From: Aquimarina longa SW024 | GTDB taxonomy: Bacteria; Bacteroidota; Bacteroidia; Flavobacteriales; Flavobacteriaceae | Length of the DNA: 64,000 nucleotides | Direction of reading: 5' to 3' | Assembly: GCF_001401755.1 (NCBI RefSeq) | Contig: NZ_KQ474106.1 | Location: 125,916 to 189,915, forward strand | Shown: positions 29,510 through 38,086 of the stretch, in pieces | Layout of the letters: each line of letters starts with the position of its first letter | How positions within the stretch are numbered: the stretch's first letter is position 1 | Notes under the pieces: model-generated | What the model was told of the DNA's origin: nothing | Database searches by the model: none | Seen by the model: only the letters and a program-made list of their open reading frames with translations | Made by a program: the position numbers and the translations under genes

Positions 29510-30628
29510 CTATAATTTATCTATAACATTACTTAATCTTTCTGTAATATCATCGATCTCTCCTACTCCATCAACTCCAAAATATTTATCTTGTTTTTGA
29601 TAATAATTTTTCAAGATCGCAGTTTCATCATAATATACTTTAATTCGATTGCGTATCACTACTTCTTCTGCATCATCAGGTCTACCTGATGTTTTTCCTC
29701 TTTCTAATAATCGTTGTACTAATACCTCATCTTCAACTTCTAGCGCAACCATTGCACTTATTCCCGCACCTTTAGACGCTAATAATTTTGCAAGCGAATC
29801 TGCCTGAGTTTCTGTTCTAGGGAATCCATCAAAAATAAATCCTTTCGCATTTGGATTTTTATCAACTTCTGCATTAAGCATATTAATTGTCACTTCATCA
29901 GGTACTAATTGCCCTTTATCAATATATGATTTTGCTAAAGTGCCTAGCTCTGTAGCATTTTTCATATTGTATCTAAACACGTCTCCTGTAGAAATATGTA
30001 CCAGATCATATTTTTGTTTTAAAACTTCTGCTTGTGTTCCTTTTCCTGCCCCTGGAGGTCCGAATAACACTAAATTTGTCATGTTGTCTAATTTTAATTG
30101 ATAAACCTCTGTAAGATTACGCCCCAATCCATTATAATCAAGTCCATATCCAACAATAAAAGTATTTGGAATTTCGATTCCTATATAATCTATATGTATT
30201 TCTTTAGTATATACTTCAGGCTTATAAAATAAGGTTGCTATTTTAAATGATGAACATCCTTTTTTAAGGATTATTTTTTCTAATATCTCTACAGTATTAC
30301 CTGTATCTACTATATCCTCTAAAACAACTACTGTTCTCCCAGATAATTCTCTATCTACTCCTATCAGTTCTTTAACCTCGCCTGTAGTTTCTGTACCTTT
30401 ATAAGAGGCTAGTTTCACAAAACTAACCTCACAATCATAATCAAAGCGTTTCAAAACTTCTGAAGCAAACATAAATGCTCCATTTAACACCCCAATAAAC
30501 AAAGGGTTTTTATCAGCTAGATCTTTATTTAGCCTATTCGCTATTTGATCTATTGCTGTTATTATTTTTCCTTCATTAATAAAAGGAGTAAACTGTAAAT
30601 CATGCAGTCTTATAGTTTTATTTTGCAC
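29510..30628 (-). CDS. adk: hypoxanthine phosphoribosyltransferase - adenylate kinase fusion
   Basis: One continuous 372-residue frame encodes two purine enzymes. Residues 1-180 are a type I phosphoribosyltransferase of the Hpt class, with the PRPP loop VVLEDIVDTGNT at 101-112 and 'KLASYKGTETTGEV' upstream; it salvages hypoxanthine and guanine. Residues 183-372 are adenylate kinase with P-loop GPPGAGKGT at 190-198, FDGFPRT and the LID start 'LLERGKTSGRPDD', a short-LID form. The only Met at the junction is Met183 (30082). The start is GTG at 30628, supported by a -7 box at 30662-30669. Similar fusions occur in Flavobacteriia, by memory. It probably couples salvage to AMP/ADP balance. Confidence 0.9.
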   Translation of the reverse strand: MQNKTIRLHDLQFTPFINEGKIITAIDQIANRLNKDLADKNPLFIGVLNGAFMFASEVLKRFDYDCEVSFVKLASYKGTETTGEVKELIGVDRELSGRTVVVLEDIVDTGNTVEILEKIILKKGCSSFKIATLFYKPEVYTKEIHIDYIGIEIPNTFIVGYGLDYNGLGRNLTEVYQLKLDNMTNLVLFGPPGAGKGTQAEVLKQKYDLVHISTGDVFRYNMKNATELGTLAKSYIDKGQLVPDEVTINMLNAEVDKNPNAKGFIFDGFPRTETQADSLAKLLASKGAGISAMVALEVEDEVLVQRLLERGKTSGRPDDAEEVVIRNRIKVYYDETAILKNYYQKQDKYFGVDGVGEIDDITERLSNVIDKL

Positions 30629-30661
30629 CTGCTTTAGTTTGATTTTTTAAATTTGAAGCCG

Positions 30662-30669
30662 CAAAGATA
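30662..30669 (-). promoter_or_regulatory. -7 promoter element for the HPRT-Adk gene
   Basis: A perfect TAnnTTTG match (TATCTTTG on the minus strand), 33 bases before the GTG start. No convincing -33 TTTG is found at the usual distance. Confidence 0.45.
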
Positions 30670-30840
30670 GTAATTAGAAATGAGCATAACTAAGAATTAC
30701 AAAAACAACATAAACGGTTCTTATCTTGAATGCTATCAATATTTTAAAATACAAAAACAAGATTATAAAAAAATAACACTTATAATAGCTATACTTTTGT
30801 ATTTACCATACATTATTATGGTTATTCTTTTTGAAAAAAT

Positions 30841-30848
30841 TATTTTTG
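30841..30848 (+). promoter_or_regulatory. -7 promoter element for purK
   Basis: TATTTTTG, a perfect TAnnTTTG match, 31 bases before the purK ATG. The -33 region is weak. Its position inside the 66-codon frame at 30680-30880 argues that this frame is not a gene. Confidence 0.45.
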
Positions 30849-30879
30849 CATTTTTAAGACAAATTCTGAAAACCCCATA

Positions 30880-32037
30880 ATGATAAATTTTTTCTCATCA
30901 AACTTTAAACTAGGAATACTAGGAGGCGGTCAATTAGGCAAAATGATGTTATATGAAACCCGAAAGTATGACATTAAAACATATGTTCTTGATCCTAGCC
31001 AGGATGCTCCGTGTAAAATAGCGTGTGATCATTTTCAACAAGGTAATCTATTGGATTATGATACTGTTTACAATTTTGGAAAAAAAGTAGACATACTTAC
31101 CTTCGAAATAGAGTCCGTTAACCTAAAAGCATTAGCACAATTAGAAAAAGAAGGCAAGAAAGTATATCCAAGCTACAAGACTCTAGAAAAAATACAAAAT
31201 AAAGGAATTCAAAAACTTTTTTACAAAGACAATAAAATTCCTACTGCAGAATTTACTCGTTTTTCAAATAAAGCACACCTTACTGAGGGTATCACTAGTA
31301 ATAAAATCAAACTTCCTTTTGTATGGAAAAGTACCCAAGGAGGATATGACGGTAAGGGAGTATCTATTGTCAAATCAGGTGCTGATTTAGCAAAACTACC
31401 CGATACAGAGTGTATTGCAGAAAGTTTAGTTGATTTTAAAAATGAATTAGCCGTAATTGTCGTTCGTAATCCTAGTGGAGAAATTAGAACATATCCTGTT
31501 GTAGAAATGGAATTTCATCCAGAAGCTAATCAGGTAGAATATGTAATTTGCCCAGCAAGAATTGACACTACTATTGCTAAAAAAGCCATACAGATTGCCG
31601 AAAAAGTGTCTAAAGTTTTTGAACATGTTGGTATACTGGCAATAGAAATGTTTCAAACACAAGATGATGACATTCTTGTAAACGAAGTTTCTCCGAGACC
31701 TCATAATAGTGGACATTATAGCATAGAAGCCAGTTACACTAATCAATTTGAGCAACACATAAGAGCCATTCTAGATTTACCCCTAGGATCTACAGAAAGT
31801 AAAACTAGTGGGGTTATGGTAAATTTGGTAGGAGAAGAAGGACATACAGGTGATGTAGTATATAAAAACATCGAAGATATTATGAAAATGAGAGGTGTAA
31901 CCCCTCATATTTATGGTAAAAAACAAACAAGACCCTATAGAAAAATGGGGCATGTTACCATAATACACGAAAATATTGATGAAGCAAGGAAAATTGCTGA
32001 AAAAGTAAAAACCACAATACAAGTGATTAGCAAATAA
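30880..32037 (+). CDS. purK: N5-carboxyaminoimidazole ribonucleotide synthase (PurK)
   Basis: Catalyses ATP-dependent carboxylation of AIR to N5-CAIR in purine synthesis. It is an ATP-grasp enzyme: residues 9-20 GILGGGQLGKMM (N-terminal Rossmann), 'PFVWKSTQGGYDGKGVSIV' in the ATP-binding core near residues 146-164, and the metal-binding 'ILVNEVSPRPHNSGHYS' near 266-282. The length of 385 is normal. It is followed 79 bases later by purE, the next enzyme, in the usual purK-purE order. Confidence 0.95.
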   Translation: MINFFSSNFKLGILGGGQLGKMMLYETRKYDIKTYVLDPSQDAPCKIACDHFQQGNLLDYDTVYNFGKKVDILTFEIESVNLKALAQLEKEGKKVYPSYKTLEKIQNKGIQKLFYKDNKIPTAEFTRFSNKAHLTEGITSNKIKLPFVWKSTQGGYDGKGVSIVKSGADLAKLPDTECIAESLVDFKNELAVIVVRNPSGEIRTYPVVEMEFHPEANQVEYVICPARIDTTIAKKAIQIAEKVSKVFEHVGILAIEMFQTQDDDILVNEVSPRPHNSGHYSIEASYTNQFEQHIRAILDLPLGSTESKTSGVMVNLVGEEGHTGDVVYKNIEDIMKMRGVTPHIYGKKQTRPYRKMGHVTIIHENIDEARKIAEKVKTTIQVISK

Positions 32038-32116
32038 AGAACTGAGTTTGAGGTTTGATAAAAAAGCATATTTACTTTAAAAAAAATATTAAAAAACAAT
32101 AACAATATATAACACA

Positions 32117-32602
32117 ATGAGTAAAGTAGGGGTAATAATGGGCAGTACTAGCGATATGCCAATAATGGAAAAAGCTATAGAAATATTACAAAGTTTTGAT
32201 ATAGAAGTAGAAGTTGATATTGTCTCAGCGCACCGTACACCAGATAAATTGTTTGATTATGGTAAAAATGCTCATAGTAGAGGGATAAACGTTATTATTG
32301 CAGGAGCTGGCGGCGCTGCACATCTTCCTGGCATGATAGCCTCTCTATCTCCTCTACCAGTAATAGGTGTACCTGTTAAATCCCGTAATTCTATAGATGG
32401 ATGGGATTCTGTTTTATCTATTCTACAGATGCCTGGTGGAGTACCCGTGGCAACGGTAGCCTTAGATGGCGCATTAAATGCAGGTATTTTAGCAGCACAG
32501 ATTATAGGTACTAATGATACATTAGTTTTGGATAAAATTATAATGTATAAAGAAGGCTTAAAACAAAAGGTTATTGAAGGAGCTAAACAAATTAAAAGAT
32601 AG
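32117..32602 (+). CDS. purE: N5-CAIR mutase (PurE)
   Basis: Converts N5-CAIR to CAIR directly after PurK. The signature 'VGVIMGSTSDMPIMEKA' opens the protein, followed by 'SAHRTPDKLFDY' with the conserved His near residue 40, and 'AGAGGAAHLPGMIAS' near 63-77. Its 161 residues fit class I PurE. It is co-directional with purK. Confidence 0.96.
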   Translation: MSKVGVIMGSTSDMPIMEKAIEILQSFDIEVEVDIVSAHRTPDKLFDYGKNAHSRGINVIIAGAGGAAHLPGMIASLSPLPVIGVPVKSRNSIDGWDSVLSILQMPGGVPVATVALDGALNAGILAAQIIGTNDTLVLDKIIMYKEGLKQKVIEGAKQIKR

Positions 32603-33020
32603 CCACAACCATTTTTAAAAACAAAAATAGCAGTTCTCTCCTCCTTTTTTATGTGGATCTCAAATATTTGATTCAGACTATTCAATAGAATCTCATAAAG
32701 CTTTAAATGAATTCTAACCTATTTCGGAATGACAATGACGGTAAAAACAATATCACATCGTTGTCATTCCGAAGTAGGTTGTAATTTACAATAGAATAAA
32801 ATAAGTTTTTATTTTTTCAAGATTTTATAATCATTTATATATCTATAATCAATAACTTTAGGGACATTTTCTATGAGATATATCTTTCTAAAGATATTGT
32901 ATTATAGCAATTAGAGATAAAGCGTTATAAAACTATTCCTACTCAATTGTAGATCAAAATGTATTTATAGTATAGTAGTTTCTGGCAATAAATTAATAGT
33001 TGAAGAAATAAAATGATATC
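32603..33020. other. gene-free stretch downstream of purE
   Basis: The left part of the roughly 1-kb gap 32603-33597. It has no open frame worth calling. It contains the inverted repeat described at 32716-32780, with GAATCTCATAAAG about 20 bases before it; otherwise it is AT-rich with nothing recognisable. Confidence 0.6.
32716..32780. repeat. long inverted repeat, REP/MITE-like
   Basis: Left arm AACCTATTTCGGAATGACAA (32716-32735) and right arm TTGTCATTCCGAAGTAGGTT (32761-32780) differ at one position over 20 bases, across a 25-base loop. The core TTGTCATTCCGA is GC-richer than the genome and resembles dispersed intergenic palindromes I have seen in Bacteroidota and other genomes. Only one copy lies in this window. 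Confidence 0.6.
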
Positions 33021-33053
33021 AAAAAAAAAGAGCCACTCCTCAGTGACTCTTTT
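33021..33053 (-). terminator. intrinsic terminator of predicted small RNA 1
   Basis: On the minus strand AAAAGAGTCACT pairs with AGTGGCTCTTTT across a GAGG loop with one mismatch, followed by T-run to 33021. Confidence 0.8.
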
Positions 33054-33150
33054 GAATATCAGGTCTTATAAAAGAATATAACAATATTTATTAACCAACT
33101 TAAATATATTACACAAAAAAATTCAATATAAGACCATTACTCTTAAAACC
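33022..33150 (-). ncRNA. predicted small RNA 1 (about 130 nt)
   Basis: Consensus-spaced promoter elements at 33156-33186 would start a minus-strand transcript near 33150, and a strong hairpin with nine Ts ends it near 33022. No open frame fits inside. The transcript can fold into a rod: a 9-bp closing stem pairs 33127-33135 (TATAAGACC) with 33062-33070 (GGTCTTATA), then a large internal loop, then an apical stem from 33083-33094 with 33100-33110 and a 5-base loop. Closing stem, central bubble and terminal stem recall 6S RNA, but identity with a known family is inference. Confidence 0.55.
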
Positions 33151-33155
33151 TGAAA

Positions 33156-33186
33156 CAAAGGTAAAACCTTACTTTTGTTACACAAA
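33156..33186 (-). promoter_or_regulatory. promoter of predicted small RNA 1
   Basis: On the minus strand TTTG (33186-33183), exactly 19 bases, then TACCTTTG (33163-33156). Both elements and the spacing match the Bacteroidota TTTG-N19-TAnnTTTG consensus. Confidence 0.65.
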
Positions 33187-33334
33187 AAAAGTAATGTTAA
33201 AATATTCCACATTTCGACAAAAAGCATATATACTCGTCAAAAAACACAAAAAAACCAATTATTCTTATTTTTTCAGTATTGAAGTAGGTGAAAAAACACG
33301 AAATAACAACTAAAAACAATGTAGAAATCAAAAA

Positions 33335-33463
33335 TAGAAAGAAAAAGAGCTACAATAATTGTAGCTCTTTCAATATATTTGGTCATTGTATTAGAACGAT
33401 TATTAATATTCATACCCCTAATAAAAATAATCGACGATACTAACACTAGACCATACTAATAAA
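33335..33463 (-). ncRNA. predicted small RNA 2 (about 125 nt)
   Basis: A second minus-strand unit with its own promoter (33470-33503) and terminator (33344-33370) and no coding frame. The transcript folds into a long rod of three stems: 33449-33453 with 33380-33384 (GACCA/TGGTC), 33440-33446 with 33388-33394 (with a wobble pair), and 33426-33433 with 33397-33404 (AATAATCG/CGATTATT). Internal loops separate the stems, and an apical loop contains TTAGGGGTATG (minus strand). The nested complementarity is unlikely to be chance. It is not assigned to a family. Confidence 0.5.
33344..33370 (-). terminator. hairpin terminator of predicted small RNA 2
   Basis: Twelve-base arms AAAGAGCTACAA and TTGTAGCTCTTT are exact complements around a 3-base loop. 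The better T-rich tail is on the minus strand (TTTTTCTTTCTATTTTT), so I assign it there. Confidence 0.7.
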
Positions 33464-33469
33464 CCTGAT

Positions 33470-33503
33470 CAAATCTATCAGTATAAAATTTAGTTTAGTC
33501 AAA
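33470..33503 (-). promoter_or_regulatory. promoter of predicted small RNA 2
   Basis: On the minus strand TTTG (33503-33500), a 22-base spacer, then TAGATTTG (33477-33470), a perfect TAnnTTTG. The spacer is at the long end of the usual range. Confidence 0.45.
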
Positions 33504-33597
33504 ATTTCATATAACTCATAAGCATTTTTCGATGAAAAGCTATTTTTTTCGATATAAGATCAAGAAATAATTAATATCAAAAGAAATTATCATTACT

Positions 33598-35622
33598 ATG
33601 ATTACCAATCCATTATTAAAACCATTCGACATAGCTCCGTTTTCTAAAATAACATCAGATCATTTTTTACCAGCAATAAAAAACGGTATAGCAATTGCAA
33701 AACAAGAAGTAAATACTATAACTTCTAATAATGAGCCACCTACATTCTCTAATACTATAGAGGCTTTGGATTATTCTGGAGAATTATTAGATAGAATAAC
33801 CAGTGTATTTTTTAATCTAAATAGTGCAGAGACTACTGATGAAATTCAAAAAATAGCACAAGAAGTATCTCCTCTGCTCTCAGAATTCAGCAATGACATA
33901 GCACTTAATTTAGATTTATTTAAACGAATTGAAGTAGTTTACCAACAAAGAGAATCTTTAATGCTAACTCCTGAACAATTTAGGCTTGTAGAAAAAAGAT
34001 ATCGTTCTTTTTCTAGAAATGGTGCAAATCTTCCGGAAAAAGAAAAAGAAAAACTCAGAAAAATAGATACCGAGCTTTCTACATTAAGTCTAAAATTTGG
34101 TGAAAATATATTGGCAGAAACAAATAAGTTCGAAATGTTGCTTACTAATGAATCAGACCTAACAGGTTTACCAGAAGGTGCAAAAGAAGCAGCAAAAGCT
34201 ATGGCAAAAGCTAAAAACAAAGAAGGATGGTTAATAACTCTAGATTATCCTAGCTATATCCCATTTATTACTTATGCTGATAATCGCGAGTTACGCAAAA
34301 AAATATCTCTTGCCTTTGGAGCCAAAGGTTTTCATGATAATGATTTAGACAATCAAGAGATTGTATTAAAAATCGCAAACCTTAGACATCAACGTGCACT
34401 ATTATTAGGATACTCTTCTCATGCAGATTATATTCTCGAAGAACGAATGGCAGAAACTCCTGATAGAGTATTCTCTTTTCTGAATGAAATCCTAGAAAAA
34501 GCAAAACCTGCAGCTGAGAAAGAATTTAAAGAACTAGAGGCTTTTGCCAAAGAACTAGACGGAATTGATCGACTTCAAAAATGGGATGGAGCTTATTATT
34601 CTGAAAAATTGAAGCAAAAACGCTTTGATTTAGATGATGAAAAATTGAAACCATACTTTAAATTAGAAAATGTAATTAATGGAGTCTTTACTATTGCCAC
34701 AAAATTATTTGGACTTCAGTTTGAAGAAATAGATACCGTAGATAAATATCATGCAGAAGTAAAAACATATCGTGTCACAAATCTTGAAAATAATTTCGTC
34801 TCTTTATTTTATGCTGATTTTCACCCTAGGTCAGGAAAACGTAATGGAGCATGGATGACTTCTTATAAATCACAAATGATAAAAAGTGATAAAAATATAA
34901 GACCACACGTTTCTATCGTATGCAACTTTACAAAACCCACTCCTAGCAAACCATCATTATTAACCTTTAATGAGGTTACTACTCTATTCCATGAATTTGG
35001 TCATGCATTACATGGTATGCTAGCAAATACGACATATCCAAGCTTATCAGGTACTAATGTATACTGGGATTTTGTAGAATTACCTAGTCAGGTACTAGAA
35101 AACTGGTGTTATGAAAAAGAAGCTTTAGAGCTTTTTGCCAAACACTATGAAACAGAAGAAATAATCCCTATGGAATTAGTTAAAAAAATCAAAGAGTCTT
35201 CGACTTTTATGGAAGGTATGGCAACATTACGTCAATTAAGTTTTGGATTACTCGATATGGCATGGCATTCAAAAGATCCAAGTACCATTAAGAATGTAAA
35301 GGAATATGAAGAAAAAGTTTTTTCGACAACTTCTCTATACCCTAATGTAAAGGAAAATTGTATGAGTACCGCTTTTTCTCATATTTTTCAGGGAGGATAT
35401 TCTGCAGGATATTACTCATACAAATGGGCTGAGGTATTAGATGCAGATGCTTTTGAATATTTTAAAGAAAATGGAATTTTTAATCCTGAAATCGCAGCAA
35501 AGTTTAAAGAACATGTATTAGCAAAAGGAGGTACAGAAAATCCAATGATTCTTTACAAACGTTTTAGAGGTCAAGAACCTAAACCTGAAGCGTTATTAAA
35601 AAGAGCAGGATTGATAAAATAA
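33598..35622 (+). CDS. M3-family metallopeptidase (oligopeptidase A / Dcp type)
   Basis: A cytoplasmic zinc oligopeptidase of 674 residues that degrades short peptides. The zinc motif HEFGH is at residues 465-469 (FHEFGHALHGML), and the third ligand Glu follows in 'YWDFVELPSQVLENW' (about 485-499). 'FSHIFQGGYSAGYYSYKWAE' near residues 599-618 carries the substrate-binding His/Tyr residues of the Dcp/OpdA group. There is no signal peptide. It is convergent with the M28 peptidase gene and shares a terminator with it. Confidence 0.93.
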   Translation: MITNPLLKPFDIAPFSKITSDHFLPAIKNGIAIAKQEVNTITSNNEPPTFSNTIEALDYSGELLDRITSVFFNLNSAETTDEIQKIAQEVSPLLSEFSNDIALNLDLFKRIEVVYQQRESLMLTPEQFRLVEKRYRSFSRNGANLPEKEKEKLRKIDTELSTLSLKFGENILAETNKFEMLLTNESDLTGLPEGAKEAAKAMAKAKNKEGWLITLDYPSYIPFITYADNRELRKKISLAFGAKGFHDNDLDNQEIVLKIANLRHQRALLLGYSSHADYILEERMAETPDRVFSFLNEILEKAKPAAEKEFKELEAFAKELDGIDRLQKWDGAYYSEKLKQKRFDLDDEKLKPYFKLENVINGVFTIATKLFGLQFEEIDTVDKYHAEVKTYRVTNLENNFVSLFYADFHPRSGKRNGAWMTSYKSQMIKSDKNIRPHVSIVCNFTKPTPSKPSLLTFNEVTTLFHEFGHALHGMLANTTYPSLSGTNVYWDFVELPSQVLENWCYEKEALELFAKHYETEEIIPMELVKKIKESSTFMEGMATLRQLSFGLLDMAWHSKDPSTIKNVKEYEEKVFSTTSLYPNVKENCMSTAFSHIFQGGYSAGYYSYKWAEVLDADAFEYFKENGIFNPEIAAKFKEHVLAKGGTENPMILYKRFRGQEPKPEALLKRAGLIK

Positions 35623-35647
35623 CCCCTAGAAATAAATTATATATAAA

Positions 35648-35677
35648 AAGCGTAGTCGACATATATCGACTACGCTT
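35648..35677. terminator. bidirectional terminator between convergent peptidase genes
   Basis: Arms AAGCGTAGTCGA and TCGACTACGCTT are exact complements around a 6-base loop, with A-rich and T-rich flanks. It sits 25 bases after the M3 stop and 27 bases from the M28 stop. Confidence 0.8.
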
Positions 35678-35704
35678 AATTATATAAAATAACAACTCAT
35701 TATT

Positions 35705-38086
35705 TTATTTTATAACCATCTGTTTTGCATAACTTTTTGATCCATTAAAAAGCGTCAGGAAGTATGTACCTGTAGAAAACTTCGAAATATTTATCTGAGT
35801 TTCCTTATTTTTAAGTTTAACCTCTTGTACTATATTTCCTTTTATATCTATAATTAGTATACTACCTGTTTTCCATAAATTATTATTGATAGTGACATTT
35901 ACATAGTCTCCAGCAACAGGATTAGGATAAAATTCAAACAATAGTGTATCGTCTACTAATGTCTTTTCTAAAGAAGTACTTCTTGCAAAACCGCCACAAG
36001 ATCCAATCAGTTTCCAATCGCCACTTATTCTTTCATATAATCTACCTCTATATGTTACACGATCACCCACCTGGTATGTCTTAGTACCATCATAAGGAGC
36101 TACACCAGCACAAGGATCAGAACTTCCTGTAGTTGTAACACTTACAACAGCACTAGCATCAGACACATTTCCTGCAGCATCTTTAGCCTTAACACTAAAC
36201 TGATATGTTGTACTAGCAGTTAATCCAGTAACATTTGCTGTAGTTCTTGTTACAGAAGTAATTTTAGTAGCACCTTGATATACATCGTACTCAGTTACTC
36301 CTACATTATCTGTAGCTGCTGTCCATGATACTGTTAATGTTGTTTCTGTAATATTAGAAGCTGATACTCCTGTTGGAACCGAAGGAGCCTGAGTATCTCC
36401 TCCATTTCCTCCATCACCAATAACAACACTATAATCTTCTACCTCTCCATATTCAAAAGACTCGCAAGCAGTAGGAATACCATTATATTTCATAGAAACA
36501 CGCATTCTTGTTTTTCCGGATTTAGCTCCAGAGGGTACTGTAAAACTACCACTTGCCGGTGTTGTCTTAGAAGCCCCTTTACTCCATACTAATTCTCCTG
36601 AATCCAAAAAATCATTATCTTGATTATAATCAATCCATACGGCATATCCTTCATTATAAGTCGTTCCTGTCCACTTTGGTGTAACAGTAATCGTATTGTT
36701 ACCTGTAGATAAATTAGTAGACTCTGCTGTAAAATCACTATATCCTCCACTTCCTGCAACAGATGTTTTATTAATAGTTCCTAAGGCAACTTTACTAATA
36801 TATTCATCAGATGTATTTTGACCATTAGAAGCGCAGTAAGTTGTCGGGGTTGGATCTCCTCCTGAAACTCCATTAGAAATCTCTATTAAGTACTCCAAGG
36901 CTAATTTTGCAAACTTAGCTGCATGGGTAGAATTAGAAGTAGGAAATCTTGATGATGTATCTCTAGAAGTATGGATATTAGGATTAGACTCGCTAAACTT
37001 TGCTTCAATAGGAAAAGCTGTCTCATATCCTTGCTGTGCAAAACTGTGATGATCTGAGCAACCATAATTGCAAGCAGAATTATTATACGTAATTTTATGC
37101 TTACCAGAAGCATTATAATGATCCATTAATTTTCTAAGAAAGTTATTTAATGAAGTACTATTATATGAGTCTGTAGTAATAAAAACATCTTCTGTAGACC
37201 CTTTATAGTTTGTCATATCCAATTGCATATAACTAACTATATTAACATTTCGATTTTTATAATCTCTTGCTATTTCTTTAGATCCAACTAAACCAATTTC
37301 TTCTGCTGCGAATGCCATAAATTCTACAGTTCTCTTAGGTTTAAAGTTCATACTAAATAGCACTCTAGCAACTTCAGTTATCGTTGCTATACCAGAGGCA
37401 TTATCATCTGCTCCAGGAGCATTATCCTGCCCTTCTCTAGATGTCGAATCTAAATGCCCTCCTAACACTACATATTCATCTGGTTTTTCTGTTCCTGTAA
37501 CAGTCATAACTACAGACGGCATAGAAGTTCCTGAATGATTTACTAATCTAACTGATACATCACTACGATTACCTGCTAGATTTTCCCACTTTGTTTTTAA
37601 ATCTCTAGAAGCTTTTGCCGCACTACTTTTAGTATGATAACGAGTCCCATAACTCTCCAGCTCCTTAATTTGCTTATCAATGTTAGTATTATTTACAAGA
37701 TCTAAACTTTGCTTTACTAATTGATCTTGGGTAATCTCAAAAGCAACCGCCATTTTTGCTAGTGATTTACTTTTTAATTGCTGAACAGAATTAACCTGTT
37801 TTATTGCATTTATAGCATCTTCTCTAGATGTTTCATAAAAGTACCCTGGACCATGCCTTAGCCCTGTATGGTGTAATTCTTCTGCAGAATGATGGTTTAG
37901 CATTACCGCTGTATAATCATTAACGGATTTAATAATCTTCACATCATCAGGATGGTTTTCTTTTAAATGTAATGCATCCTGAGTATCCATAGTTGCATAA
38001 AACATTTTTGATTTTTCTTGTGCATAAATACAAGATGTAACTACGCTCAATAGCCCCGCAAAAATAAATCGATTTAATTTTTTCAT
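35705..38086 (-). CDS. secreted M28 aminopeptidase with GEVED, FNIII, chitin-binding-like and T9SS sorting domains
   Basis: A secreted zinc exopeptidase of 793 residues. In order it has a signal peptide (1-22); a propeptide-like region; and the M28 catalytic domain (about 140-400) with metal ligands H211 and D227, the E262-E263 pair, and H372, plus a CNYGC loop. A GEVED domain (about 425-560; EYGEVEDYSV) and a fibronectin type III domain (about 568-655) follow. Next is a short Trp/Tyr-rich module (YQVGDRVTYRGRLYERI) resembling a chitin-binding type 3 domain, then a C-terminal T9SS sorting domain (FEFYPNPVAGDYVNV...). It is predicted to be exported by the type IX system. It resembles Vibrio-type leucyl aminopeptidase. 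Confidence 0.9.
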   Translation of the reverse strand: MKKLNRFIFAGLLSVVTSCIYAQEKSKMFYATMDTQDALHLKENHPDDVKIIKSVNDYTAVMLNHHSAEELHHTGLRHGPGYFYETSREDAINAIKQVNSVQQLKSKSLAKMAVAFEITQDQLVKQSLDLVNNTNIDKQIKELESYGTRYHTKSSAAKASRDLKTKWENLAGNRSDVSVRLVNHSGTSMPSVVMTVTGTEKPDEYVVLGGHLDSTSREGQDNAPGADDNASGIATITEVARVLFSMNFKPKRTVEFMAFAAEEIGLVGSKEIARDYKNRNVNIVSYMQLDMTNYKGSTEDVFITTDSYNSTSLNNFLRKLMDHYNASGKHKITYNNSACNYGCSDHHSFAQQGYETAFPIEAKFSESNPNIHTSRDTSSRFPTSNSTHAAKFAKLALEYLIEISNGVSGGDPTPTTYCASNGQNTSDEYISKVALGTINKTSVAGSGGYSDFTAESTNLSTGNNTITVTPKWTGTTYNEGYAVWIDYNQDNDFLDSGELVWSKGASKTTPASGSFTVPSGAKSGKTRMRVSMKYNGIPTACESFEYGEVEDYSVVIGDGGNGGDTQAPSVPTGVSASNITETTLTVSWTAATDNVGVTEYDVYQGATKITSVTRTTANVTGLTASTTYQFSVKAKDAAGNVSDASAVVSVTTTGSSDPCAGVAPYDGTKTYQVGDRVTYRGRLYERISGDWKLIGSCGGFARSTSLEKTLVDDTLLFEFYPNPVAGDYVNVTINNNLWKTGSILIIDIKGNIVQEVKLKNKETQINISKFSTGTYFLTLFNGSKSYAKQMVIK

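Noticed and set aside
30680-30880. A 66-codon plus-strand frame just before purK
   Set aside because: It contains the -7 promoter box of purK at 30841-30848, has AT-rich low-complexity codons and no homology I recognise; it is probably upstream DNA.
33170-33177. Plus-strand -7 box TACTTTTG as a promoter of a rightward RNA
   Set aside because: No spaced -33 element or good plus-strand terminator was found, whereas the minus-strand promoter at 33156-33186 is consensus-spaced; left as uncertain.
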